A stretch of 64,000 bases of DNA from Podospora pseudoanserina (Eukaryota; Ascomycota; Sordariomycetes; Sordariales; Podosporaceae): the NCBI RefSeq assembly GCF_035222485.1, contig NC_085925.1, positions 1,984,001 to 2,048,000 on the forward strand, written 5' to 3'. The notes under the pieces were generated by a model that was not told the origin of the DNA, ran no database searches, and saw nothing but the letters and a program-made list of their open reading frames with translations. The translations under genes were made by a program, and so were the position numbers. Below, piece after piece: positions 36,977 to 47,019 of this stretch. How positions within the stretch are numbered: the stretch's first letter is position 1; every line of letters starts with the position of its first letter.

Positions 36977-37557
36977 GGCGGGCGAAAATGAAAAGAGGAG
37001 GGGCCACGACCAAAGTTTTGTTGAAGCAAGTGTAACGGCTCGCCGGCTCGCCGGCCGCACTCTCCCTTCTTATTAACCCACATTTCAGACACGACACGAC
37101 TCAGACATTTTTTTCTCCCTCGGGTATGACGACAACCCTTTGTGGCACATTTTCATTTCATGAATACCACGAGATGAATGTGTGAATGGCTAAACGGTAA
37201 TTCTTCACATGTATGGTCACATACTTTGTCGGATAGAACAAGGGCACTCTTTAGTGCGGTGGTGGGCTCGAGAAGCGATCTCACCAAGTTCTAACTGTGG
37301 TGGTGTATGGATTGCACAAGGGACATTTCCCGTCAGGGAATTTTTTATTTTTATTCAGTAGATAAACCAGAAAATGAGACAGAAAATGAGAAACAAAACC
37401 ACACACGGTATATATCCAAAAACAATTCCCATGCCTTGGTTTAGCACAACTCTTCCACCACCTCATCCCACCCTATCCTAACAAACAGGCCTCTCCCTCC
37501 TGTCATTACCCCCTACCCCTAACCATCAACACCTTTCACCAGCACAACAAAACACCC

Positions 37558-38736
37558 TCAAGCCCTCCACCCCAGAAAAAAGAACTGCACGACCAACCAA
37601 CCCCCCATAACGGCATACAATCCCACCATCACCCCCAAAATCTTAACCTGCTGCCCATACAACCTAACCCAACTCCCCCAGCTCACCGTCTTGAGCGCAT
37701 TCCTCAAACTCCCAAACCCCCTCCCATTGATCACCTCAGCCTCCACACTCCCCCCGAAAGTCCGGTCAAACGGCACGATCGTCTCCTCCTCATGCGGCAA
37801 CAGCGTGGCCTGCACCCTCACCAAAGCAACATGAGCAGGCACAACAAGCAACAAGTTCAACCCGACAAAAACCCCAAGCACACAAACAAGCTTGGCGACT
37901 TCCGACCCTGAGATCCCCTCCTTGAGCTGGGAGTTATCATCATAAGGGGAGAGGCCGATGAGGCCCGCCAGGAGTCCCGGGAGGATGAGAGAGGCGTGGA
38001 TGGCGATCCAGTAAAAGAGGATGGGCTGGTAGGTTGCTACCAAGTTGCGACGCCAGGAAGGGAGGCGGGAGAAAAAGGTGCGCCCGTGGGGGGTGTTGGC
38101 CGGGCGGGGGACCGAGATGATGATGTGGGTTAGGGCGGTCATGAGTTGGGAGGTGAGGAGGAGGACGACGAGGTTGCCGAGGATGGGGATGAAGGAGAAG
38201 ATTCCTGAGAGGATGCTCGTAGTGAAGGCGAGGAAGAGGAAGCACCCTAAACCGCGGAATTGAGACCGGAAGCCGGAGATGGATTGGAGGGTGCGGTGGG
38301 TGGCGCGGAGGGAGGAGGTGATGGGTTTGGTCGGGAGGGGGGCGTCACCGTTGGGGGAGGAGGAAGAGCCACCGTTGATGTTGTTGTTGTTGTTGTTGTT
38401 GTTGTTGTAGGTAGGGGGAGGAGCGTTCTTGTTGGTATTTGCCTTGTTGATGTCGCCATCTTCGTTGGTGGGCTCGTTGATGGGGATGGCGTCGTAGGCG
38501 GGGAGGGGGTCCTCGACGATGGCGAGGGTTGGGTAGATGTGGGTGAGGGTGTAGCCGATGTAGAGGAACATGGGGAGGAAGAGGAGGATGTTGATGAAGA
38601 GTTGGAGTCCGCCATAAGGCGCCCACTTGATAGGGGGTCCTTGAGGCTCATCGGGCATGTCTGAGGAGCTGTCGGCCAAGTTGGAGTAGGCCCGCTTGGC
38701 GAGCATGCCGCCCGCGTGTACAACGGGGGAGAGCAT
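37558..38736 (-). CDS. Multi-pass membrane protein of unknown function
   Basis: Single exon, 1179 nt, 392 aa from the ATG at 38736 (MLSPVVHAGGMLAKR). An upstream in-frame extension is His/Phe-rich leader sequence and was not used. About five hydrophobic segments are visible: LQLFINILLFLPMFLYIGYT, CFLFLAFTTSILSGIFSFIP with LGNLVVLLL, ILFYWIAIHASLILPGLLAG, LVCVLGVFVGLNLLLVVP and VMVGLYAVMGGWLVVQFFFL. A poly-Asn loop (encoded by 38380-38408) and the PLPAYDAIPI region lie in the hydrophilic loop after the first segment. The conserved GRTFFSRLPSWRRNL precedes the third hydrophobic block. It resembles a conserved ascomycete family sometimes labelled 'ubiquitin carrier protein' without biochemical basis; I assign no function. 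Codon choice changes sharply from C-ending to G-ending at about 37920. Confidence 0.8.
   Translation of the reverse strand: MLSPVVHAGGMLAKRAYSNLADSSSDMPDEPQGPPIKWAPYGGLQLFINILLFLPMFLYIGYTLTHIYPTLAIVEDPLPAYDAIPINEPTNEDGDINKANTNKNAPPPTYNNNNNNNNNINGGSSSSPNGDAPLPTKPITSSLRATHRTLQSISGFRSQFRGLGCFLFLAFTTSILSGIFSFIPILGNLVVLLLTSQLMTALTHIIISVPRPANTPHGRTFFSRLPSWRRNLVATYQPILFYWIAIHASLILPGLLAGLIGLSPYDDNSQLKEGISGSEVAKLVCVLGVFVGLNLLLVVPAHVALVRVQATLLPHEEETIVPFDRTFGGSVEAEVINGRGFGSLRNALKTVSWGSWVRLYGQQVKILGVMVGLYAVMGGWLVVQFFFLGWRA
38380..38408. repeat. (GTT)n coding trinucleotide repeat (poly-Asn)
   Basis: An AAC/GTT repeat encoding nine consecutive Asn in the membrane protein; a likely length-variable microsatellite. 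Confidence 0.9.
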
Positions 38737-39625
38737 TCTTGGGATAATCTGACAAATGAGAACTCTCAGGTATAACTGGTGATGATGGAAAAGAAAAAAA
38801 AGAGGGGAAAAAAATAAACAATGGTAAAAAGATTGGTGGTGATCGAGATGGTTGATAAGCAAACCACAACCCAGGAAATGAATGAGAGTTCCCGGGGCGT
38901 GGCAGGCGGCGCTGAACGTTTATTATAGTGGGATCCAACAGCCTGAAGGGGCGTGCAACCGCCAAAGAAATGCGGAGCATTAAGCGTTTGGTGCCTCGTC
39001 TGACTGCGCCAACAGCAGGCTGTGATTGGCCGCCCCTTCAATACGATCCAGCACTGCGCCACTCGCGGGGTGTTCTGCCTGGTGGTCATCCCCGGAGACT
39101 GTACGGAGACGGATTGTCTCCCTTTCCGTGGAATCAGACGTTCAAGACGTTACACAAGGTGACCAGATCCTCAAGCACAAGGCCCTTGCAGTCATGATTC
39201 AAGGCTCGAGGATACCGCACTTCTTATTTTGGCCCAAGGCTCTGAGGTTTTTATCTACTCGGCGCATGGACGCGTGTGCTCTCGAGAAACGTTCAAACTG
39301 AGGAGAAAGAAGGCATCTCATTTGTTCATGTTGGGCCTCCAAATACTATACATCTTGTGCTACCAGCCCTGATCCTCTTGATATCGATCTTTCAGAGCGC
39401 CATTGTGATAAATTGCCGTCGCAAAGAAAATCATGACGCAAGATATCGTGGTGGTAGAGATTGATCTTTTGAGAAGTGTCGATATAAAGGGAATGAAGTG
39501 CAAGAGCGTTGGTTCGACACTAAAAGATAGTAGCAACAAATAAGACTCGATTATTGCGTTATGCAGCTCCTAATGCATTGATCATCCAAACTGCAATCTC
39601 ACCGAACTAGTTCATCCAGTTAACC
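38737..39625. other. Divergent interval, membrane protein / SDR pseudogene
   Basis: Promoter of the membrane-protein gene and flank of the decayed SDR gene. The part from 39290 to 39600 is relatively AT-rich. No gene seen. Confidence 0.55.
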
Positions 39626-40523
39626 ATGCCGTCGACCGACCAACCCCTGACCTTCTTCTCGGCCATCATGGTCGGGTTGAGCTGAGTACTGCCTGGATAG
39701 ACTTTGGAGTTCACTACACGAGCAACTACATCCTCTACGTCTTCTTTGGCGGTCTCAAACCTCAAACTCACACCAGACCTCAAAGATTAAAGGATGGCCG
39801 TGTGTGCTCGCCAAGCGTTGTCATGACTGGTGCCACTGAAGGTGAGTACACCTTCCCTTTGACACCCCTACCTTCCCTTCAGCTCTCGTGCCCCGTTCCA
39901 TCCCTCACCTACCTCTGAACTGCCCTTGCTTGCCTTCTCGTCGCCTTTTGCTTACCCCTTACTCACCCTTGATCCAGGAATCGGCCTCGCAACAGCCTGC
40001 CTTGACCAGATCGCTCTCCAGCTCTCCTCGACAACAGATAACCCCCTCATCGCAGTGGTGAACAAATGTCTGCTGTTGCATGATGTCACCAATGGAGCTC
40101 GCCCCCGACTCTGACGTCCGCCAGATATTCGAACTCGACCTCTGGGCATACGTCTCGGTGGTCCGGGCTTTCCTGCCGACGATCAGGCAGAATAAGGGGC
40201 GGCTCATCAGTGTTGGAAGCTTTGGGGGGTATGCCAACCCGTCGTTGTGGCCGCCGTATTATGCTTTGAAGGTTGCGGTGGAGGCTATGACGAGGAGCTG
40301 GAGGCTGGAGCTGATGCCGTTTGGTGTTGGGATGACTATTGTCCGACCTGGTTGGACTAGGACGGGTGGGATAGGACCGAAGATTAGAGGTGCGTGGGAG
40401 AGGTATTGTGATGATATTCCGAAGGGAGCGGTGGGGGTCGATAGCTTTGGGAATTTGATCAAGACGGATGTGAGGGTGGGGGAGGCGGAGGAGAGGGTTT
40501 ACCGGCCTATGGTTAATATATGA
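39626..40523 (+). pseudogene. Decayed short-chain dehydrogenase/reductase (SDR)
   Basis: Pieces of one SDR gene occur in order but in different frames. An ATG at 39626 opens MPSTDQPLTFFSAIMVGL and stops. A +1-shifted frame then reads WIDFGVHYTSNYILYVFFGG and VVMTGATE. A plausible 136-nt intron (39842-39977, GTGAGT to CAG) joins this to GIGLATA, restoring the cofactor-binding TGxxxGIG motif. Soon after, the frame breaks near 40065 and the remainder (SPMELAPDSDVRQIFELDLW, SVGSFGGYANPSLW, PYYALKVAVEAMTRSWRLEL, IVRPGWTRTGG) continues in another frame to a stop at 40523. Between GIGLATA and the NK(N)AG region the usual beta2-beta4 segment is much too short, so an internal deletion is also likely. 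The catalytic YxxxK (YYALK) survives. At least two frameshifts plus a deletion argue for a pseudogene rather than error. Confidence 0.7.
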
Positions 40524-41094
40524 TATGTTTCGGTTTCTTTGTGAAGAGTGTTCTCCTCGAGGTGCCAACCGTGTTCTAGGCACAAGCTGACCATTGTAGG
40601 TAGGCCGTCGAAGTGTTTCTACGATCTTTCAAGTCCGTCCTCGGTTTCCAGATCAGAATCTAGAGAGGATCTGGATGCGGCATACAATGAAAGAAATCTT
40701 TTTTTAAAAAAAGAAGAATATCCCTAAGTACGTGAGAAAACCCATCGCTGTATATTCGACTTTTCCCCGTTTTATGTAGCGAGGTTGAAAGTGGATGAAC
40801 ATGCGAGCAAACAGCTACTAACCCCCACTAAAAAGATTGCGTAGCTTGCAGCTATTCCGTTAGCAGTTTGAGCCTATTTTACCGCCAAAACTGTTAAGAA
40901 CGCCCAACACTTGACCCCACAACACCTCTTGAGCTTGTCATGAGCCTCACCGACGTCATCCCAATACACGGCAACACAACGATTTGTGGCAATCTGATAT
41001 CCCGATATCCTCTGGCGAGAGCGGAATGAGAGGCTTTTCATAGCGCTCGGGTTGTTTATCACACTCAGCGATCCACCAAACTCTTTACCGAACC
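40524..41094. other. Spacer between SDR pseudogene and PPM1-like gene
   Basis: Promoter of the methyltransferase gene; no gene or clear core element seen. Confidence 0.55.
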
Positions 41095-42201
41095 ATGTCC
41101 GCCCCATCAATACCCAACCTTCTCTCCCTCCGCGGCAGCCGTGGAGGATCCCGAGGCCGGGGCCGGGGCGGCTCACACCGGGGTAGCTCCTCCGGGCCAT
41201 CAGCCAGCCATGACACCACAATCCAGGGAACCGACACCGACGCTGCTGTCTCCCGCCTCAGCGCCGTAGAACTAGGCTACCTCATCGACCCCTTCGCCAG
41301 CTACTTCGTAGCTCCCTCACCACCACCGTTCTACTCCGGTCCAGGCCCAGGACTACCCACACCCCGCAGACTCCCAATAATAAACAGAGGAACATACACC
41401 CGCACGACAGCGATAGACATTCTCATCCACCACTTCCTCTCCAGCACTTTCTCCACCGGCAAACCCCGGCAGATAGTCTCCCTCGGAGCAGGAACAGACA
41501 CCCGCTGCTTTCGATTATTCACCTCGTCTCAAAAACACCAAAACATCCACTATCATGAAATCGACTTCCCGGTTATCATCTCCAAGAAGAACACCCTCAT
41601 CCGGACAGTCCCAGCGCTGAACGGCATCCTCTCCCCGCCAATGCCACTCCCAAACCCGGCCACGAACCAGTCTTATGTCTCGAAGCAGCATGCGAACCCA
41701 AAAACAGGCAATACCCTCACTCTCCACCCGCTTGATCTCCGGTTTTTTCCATCTTCTCCTTCCTCCCTCCCGGGACTATCACAGGAGTGCCCGACACTGC
41801 TGCTGTCCGAATGCTGCCTTTGCTACCTCCCACCTTCGACAGCATCGGATATAATCACCTCTTTTACGTCTTGTTTTCCTAGTTTGGGGCTGGTGATTTA
41901 CGAGCCGATTTTGCCGGGGGATGCGTTTGGACGGATGATGATTTCTAATCTTGCTGCGCGGGGGGTGACGATGCCGACTTTGGCGGTGTACCAGACGCAG
42001 GAGGACCAGGAGAGGAGGTTGCTGGAGGCTGGATTTAGGGAGGTGAGGAGTAGGACTGTGGATCAGATTTGGGAGGAGTGGGTGGGGGAGGGGGAGAGGG
42101 AGAGGGTGGATGGGTTGGAGAGGTTGGATGAGGTGGAGGAGTGGAAGTTGTTGGCGGGGCATTATGTGATTGTTTGGGGGTGGAATGAAGGGGAGGGGTG
42201 A
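41095..42201 (+). CDS. ppm1: Leucine carboxyl methyltransferase (PP2A methyltransferase, LCMT1/Ppm1)
   Basis: Single exon, 1107 nt, 368 aa. It transfers a methyl group from S-adenosylmethionine to the C-terminal leucine of the PP2A catalytic subunit, controlling holoenzyme assembly in the cytosol. Family marks seen: [24 protein letters not shown], the SAM-binding [15 protein letters not shown] (about residues 126-141), [13 protein letters not shown], a stretch ending [16 protein letters not shown] (motif IV region), and [17 protein letters not shown]. The N-terminus carries an unusual Arg/Gly/Ser-rich segment ([18 protein letters not shown]) resembling RGG boxes. Codons switch from strongly C-ending to strongly G-ending around 41885, keeping the protein family match across the switch. 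Ends [11 protein letters not shown]. Confidence 0.93.
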   Translation: MSAPSIPNLLSLRGSRGGSRGRGRGGSHRGSSSGPSASHDTTIQGTDTDAAVSRLSAVELGYLIDPFASYFVAPSPPPFYSGPGPGLPTPRRLPIINRGTYTRTTAIDILIHHFLSSTFSTGKPRQIVSLGAGTDTRCFRLFTSSQKHQNIHYHEIDFPVIISKKNTLIRTVPALNGILSPPMPLPNPATNQSYVSKQHANPKTGNTLTLHPLDLRFFPSSPSSLPGLSQECPTLLLSECCLCYLPPSTASDIITSFTSCFPSLGLVIYEPILPGDAFGRMMISNLAARGVTMPTLAVYQTQEDQERRLLEAGFREVRSRTVDQIWEEWVGEGERERVDGLERLDEVEEWKLLAGHYVIVWGWNEGEG

Positions 42202-43567
42202 GGTTGAGGGGGGGAGGGGGGATGATGACGAAGGGGATGAGACAGAGTAGGGTGAGGAATGTCTACAAGGTCTGATAAGGTGAGGGATGCGTATCAAGGT
42301 CCGATGAACGCCTGAAGGATGGATGGACAACCTGTAGGGGACCGTCTGATACATCATTTCATCTTCACGATAATGATACTTGATGTGTATCAGTCTTATC
42401 TTGGTTTCGGTCACGGCATCTCAGCTTGGCTTCAAGGTTGTAGATGCTTCTGATCATGTAGCCCCCCGGTCAGAGCCCCAAGACAAGCTTTTCTCGAACA
42501 TGCCAAGTGCTTCTTAATATCGGACACATCCCTGATGTCTGCAATAATGTCTCGACAAGACCATCTTCCTTTTAAGCTTAATGAGACGACAGAGGATACC
42601 CAAAAAGTCAACATATGGATCATAATAGACTCTACACATACGAATACCCGAAGTGATACTGTGGGTTAGTGTCTAGCATTCTGGCAACCAATGTGAATAC
42701 TATCGTGGGGCCTTTTTCCCATGGTCAAACATACCCGACCGAGTAAACCCGACGGGCTTCGCATGTTCCTCCGAGTCCACACGTTTCAGAGCTCTCACCA
42801 TGTTCTAGAACACTGACACTATGAACACCCAAGATGAGGCATAGGATATTTAGGTAACACGATGGGTTGGGCTGGTATCGTTATGTAATTTCGAGGGGGC
42901 GTGGTGGTGTTGTTAGGTAAAGTTTCCCCTGTGTTACGCAATACCAAGCTATCTGCAGTGTCTCACATGAACACATGCCACAGGCACATGGCAGGTGGTC
43001 AGGCAACAGGTCCCGAGCTTTGGAGCGTCTGAGGCGGTATCGTGGTTGTGTCAGAGGCACACATGCATGTGTAGAGCATACAGCTCATAGAACCAGGCAA
43101 TGCTGAAGTTGATTCAACTTTCAACTGGCGAGAGTTTGTGTAAATGATAAGAATGTTCTTATCGGATCATCCCAGTGGGTGTTTGAGGCAATTCCACCAA
43201 TCACAGTCGTTATAAGCGAACGGTTACGCAACGGGCAGAACCGATCTCCACTGCTTGTTTGGCGGCTGTCACAGGGGTCAAAGGGCACCCCCCGGCTGCT
43301 CGCCTTATCTTGGCAAGGGGATTCGAAACAACGACAACCACCGTCATCCCATCCCCCCCATCTTTTTGTTGATTGTAATTCTGTCTGTACCGTTTTTCGC
43401 AATCGTCTTTTTACTCTCCTCTCACGCCCGCTCTTTTCCTGCGATGCCCTGAGCGATCGACTTCGCTCTCCTCCTATCGCATCTCGAACCCGCCGGGATG
43501 CTTTTCCGCTGACATCTAGATAATACATCATCGCCGTGCTCCGCTATCGCAGCACCCCGACGAAACA
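42202..43567. other. Upstream region of the MFS transporter
   Basis: 1.37 kb without a supported gene. The first ~60 bp continue the G-rich 3' character of the methyltransferase gene; 43200-43560 is a C-rich leader and promoter. Nothing else recognised. Confidence 0.55.
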
Positions 43568-45435
43568 ATGCTCGACCAACAACTACACCGCGCGCGCATG
43601 GTTTCCAGCGTCGCCGCGACAGTCATATCGCTCGCGTGCGGTACCAACGTATGTGATTCCTTGGGGGGACATTTGGCAGGCTGTTGGGATTTGGTTCGGT
43701 GGCGGGAGCGCTGACGGTTGTAAACCTTCGTGGTTCAGTATGTGTACTCGGCCTGGGCCCCACAGTTCGCCGATAAGCTCAACCTCACGACGACGGAGAG
43801 TAACCTGATCGGAGCGGCGGGTAATCTGGGCATGTATTCGATGGGCGTACCTATCGGGTTGTTTGTCGATAACCGTGGACCCCGACCAGCCGTGGCAGCC
43901 GGCGCGCTTCTCCTCGGCCTCGGGTACTACCCCTTTCGCGCCTCGTACGAAAACGCGGCCGGTTCGGTTCCTCTGTTATGTTTCTTTTCGTATCTTACCG
44001 GCCTGGGCGGATGTATGGCGTTCCAGGCGGCAGTCAAAACGTCGGCGCTCAACTGGCCACACCATCGGGGCACCGCCACGGCCTTCCCATTGGCTGCCTT
44101 CGGCTTGAGCGCATTCTTCTTCTCCCAGGTCGGATCGCTCTTCTTTCCCGGAGACACCAGCGCGTTCTTGACTGTTCTGGCCGCCGGTACCTTTGCTCTG
44201 ATCTTCACCGGATTTTGCTTCCTCAAGGTCTACCCCCACACTCCGGCCTACCATGCGGTACCTAACGGGGGTTCCGGCTCGGACACGCAGCGGCTGCGGC
44301 GGACATCGTCATCGGAGGACGGCAAGGCGAGAGGAGCGCGAAGATTCCCTGATGTAGAACCTGGTATGTCGACGCCCACCACCTACACGACTCCCGCGAC
44401 GTCGACGCAGGCACAGACAGACGCAGAGGCTACCGGACCATCGTCGCCGTCAGCCAGCGCCCAGCTCCGTGACCAGACCGATGTTGAATCCGCCCGCCCC
44501 CCCTCGGACGAGGCCCCCGATAGCGACGTTGACGAGACCTCGTCCCTCATGTCAAAGTCGTCCTCGCTGCCTGGTGATGTGTTAGTGCAGAGCAGTGTTG
44601 ATATGGATCGTTCCCATCGTGTAGATATCCGTGGCTGGCGCTTGTTGTCCAATGTCGACTTTTGGCAGCTGTTTACCATTATGGGGATTCTGGCTGGCAT
44701 TGGTCTCATGACTATCAAGTGAGTTCTCTCGCTTTCTTTGAGGAGAAACATTGCTAACCCTTTCCAGCAATATTGGACACAACGTCAATGCTCTCTGGAG
44801 GCGTTTCGATGACTCTGTTCCCGAGTCTTTCCTCGTACAGCGTCAGCAGATGCATGTCTCCATTCTGTCCATTGGCAGCTTCGGAGGGAGATTGCTGAGC
44901 GGTGAGCCTTTCCCTGGGTGGTCATTTCGCTCTTTGTGCTGACAAATCTACAGGTGTCGGATCTGATTTTCTTGTCAAGGTCGTAGGTGCCAGCCGCGCC
45001 TGGTGCCTTGTCGCGGCTAGTCTCGTATTTTGCATTGCCCAGCTCTTTGCCCTCAACGTCTCGAACCCGCACTACCTCGGTTTTGTTTCTGGCCTCTCAG
45101 GTCTCGGATACGGCTTCTTGTTTGGTGTCTTCCCCTCGATCGTAGCTGAGACGTTCGGTATCCACGGACTTAGCCAGAACTGGGGGTTCATGACACTCAG
45201 CCCTGTCATCTCGGGCAACATTTTCAACCTGTTTTACGGTGCCGTCTTTGACAGTCACATCATTGTTAGTCCTGATGGTGACCGGTCGTGCTATGACGGT
45301 ATCGACTGCTACAGGAATGCGTATTTTGTCACGCTGGGTGCTTGTGGGCTGGGGTTGATTGTGACATTGTCGACGATCAGACATCAGTATGTTGCGAGGT
45401 TGAGGGAGGCGGGGAAGGGCGCGGCTGAGGATTAA
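43568..45435 (+). CDS. MFS transporter, nodulin-like/Mch1 type
   Basis: Four exons: 43568-43648, 43739-44718, 44768-44901 and 44954-45435; 1677 nt, 558 aa. Donors are GTATGT, GTGAGT and GTGAGC. The first transmembrane segment spans the first intron (SSVAATVISLACGTN joined to YVYSAWAPQFADKL). The N-terminal half has six hydrophobic segments with the MFS loop GLFVDNRGPRPAVAAG. A ~150-residue Ser/Thr/Asp-rich cytosolic loop follows (about 195-335). The second half opens DFWQLFTIMGILAGIGLMTI and includes ILSIGSFGGRLLSGVGSDFL and GFVSGLSGLGYGFLFGVFPS. The pattern matches the fungal Mch1/plant nodulin-like group, monocarboxylate-transporter relatives of unproven substrate; location may be vacuolar or plasma membrane. 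The last ~50 codons become G-ending. Confidence 0.88.
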
Positions 45436-45540
45436 GGAGATGTCTCGACTGGATGGATAGTTGGTGGGAGGAGGAGTTTGAACTTGTGGGCATTTTTACA
45501 CGGCTAGACACATCGCACATGGATGGAGAAGGATACCAAG

Positions 45541-45563
45541 TTTTTTTTTTTTTTTTTTTTTTT
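45541..45563. repeat. Poly(T) tract, 23 nt
   Basis: A perfect T run about 105 bp after the MFS stop codon, similar in length and placement to the T run after the SUN gene. Confidence 0.92.
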
Positions 45564-45808
45564 GGATGACGTTGTTTTCATGTTGTTAGAGATAGGCGTT
45601 GCATGAGAGAGGCGTTGGGTATGGATACAGCAGTTTATATTTGCGGTAGAGCTCCAGTAACGAAGTAATAATGTCACAATACAATTTTTGGTCCTATTTT
45701 CGCATGACGCCCGTGATCTCATGTTGAAATGCTGGGTTCGCGGCTGCTATCGGATAACAGTTGAAACGCGCACCTTGATGGCCATCCCTTTTTTCGAGTT
45801 CAGCATCC

Positions 45809-45820
45809 AACCCTAACCCC
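45809..45820. promoter_or_regulatory. Telobox-like element AACCCTAACCCC
   Basis: About 150 bp upstream of the AP-2 sigma start codon. Function is inferred from similarity to fungal promoter teloboxes; compare 5596. Confidence 0.35.
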
Positions 45821-45971
45821 GCCAGTGCCAAGGCCCTTGTTCGCGCCGCGACCTCGGGGTACAGCTCTCTTATCGATTATCAACCACATCCATCCCCTGA
45901 CCTTCAGCACGCGCGACAACACCAATCCACGGCGACAAAGATAATCACATCGCGCCGCCGCCGTCGCCGAA

Positions 45972-46543
45972 ATGTTGAACTTTATCCTCATCCAGAACCG
46001 ACAGTACGTTTCCCCCTGCTCCCCCCTCTTTTCTGTCTCCCTCCCATTGGTAACCAACCGACCACCTTTTGGAATAGGGGCAAAACCCGCCTAGCAAAAT
46101 GGTACGTCCCCTACAGCGACGACGAAAAAGTCAAGGTCAAGGGCGAGGTACCTCTTCCACCCCTTCCTCCCCTCTTCGTCCCCCATCCCATATGCTGACC
46201 CCATGTCTGAAAGGTCCACCGCCTCGTCGCCCCCCGTGACCAAAAGTACCAATCCAACTTTGTAGAGTTCCGCAACCACAAGATCGTCTACCGCCGCTAC
46301 GCCGGCCTCTTCTTCTGCGCCTGCGTCGACACAAACGACAACGAGCTCGCCTATCTAGAGGCTATCCACTTTTTTGTTGAAGTCTTGGATGCATTCTTTG
46401 GCAACGTCTGCGAGCTGGATCTGGTGTTTAACTTTTACAAGGTGTACGCCATCCTGGACGAGGTCTTCCTCGCGGGGGAGATTGAGGAGACGTCGAAGCA
46501 GGTTGTGTTGACTAGGTTGGAGCATTTGGATAAGTTGGAGTGA
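45972..46543 (+). CDS. aps2: AP-2 complex sigma subunit (clathrin adaptor)
   Basis: Three exons: 45972-46003, 46078-46147 and 46214-46543; 432 nt, 143 aa, the standard size of sigma2 adaptins. Donors are GTACGT and GTACCT. The protein starts [20 protein letters not shown] and contains [40 protein letters not shown] and [18 protein letters not shown], the longin-fold sigma signature that binds dileucine cargo signals at the plasma membrane in clathrin endocytosis. [14 protein letters not shown] near the end favours sigma2 over sigma1/3. A GTACGT after the AAATG at 46097 looks like a donor but is coding (KWYVPY). Codons turn G-ending in the last 30 residues. Confidence 0.96.
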
Positions 46544-47019
46544 GAGAGGCGAGGATATATGGTGAAAAAGATATCGATTGTGCGCGTGGAAAGGAGGATG
46601 AATATCCCCGTGGCTGAGCGGGAGAGTCTATATCGCCCGATGTCGGGAAGGAGAGACGGGCAGGCCACGGGATGTTGAGCAGGGCAGAGCGGCCATGTAG
46701 GAGGGATTACAGAACCAGGGCCACATCAACATCTCAAAAGAAGCAGGTTCACCATCGGGCAGACAGAAATGTCAATAATCATCGCATTTGTCTGCTGGCG
46801 AAATCTAGATAAAGGAACGGATGCAATAATAGTACAATATAATACAGAAAACAAGTCAAAACTCCAGACCACCGCTAAAATTCCCCATGTGAGGCACAGG
46901 CTCACGGGAAAAAGCTCTAGGCTCCAGCTCAAGCCAGAGATAATGATAAACAATCCCCAAAATAAACAAGAACCCAACAGATAAGCACCCCAGAGCTGAC
47001 ATGGCAGGTGTTGGTGGAT
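46544..47019. other. Convergent spacer, AP-2 sigma / zinc-knuckle gene
   Basis: Short shared 3' flank. The right half (46750-46990) is A-rich and suits polyadenylation of either gene. No gene seen. Confidence 0.6.

Larger units (their letters stand above)
35877..37557. other. Convergent interval with long homopolymer and GGA tracts
   Basis: 3' flanks of the SUN gene (+) and the membrane-protein gene (-). It contains T23 at 36162-36184, T17 at 36275-36291, and a GGA-repeat/purine run at about 36939-36976. Open frames across it are low-complexity Phe-rich artefacts of the T runs. Confidence 0.65.
45436..45971. other. Spacer between MFS and AP-2 sigma genes
   Basis: MFS 3' flank with T23 at 45541, then the C-rich leader/promoter of the adaptin gene including a telobox-like motif at 45809. 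No gene seen. Confidence 0.6.

Noticed and set aside
46097-46108. GTACGT within AP-2 sigma as an intron donor
   Set aside because: Reading through gives the conserved [11 protein letters not shown] segment; splicing there would delete it.
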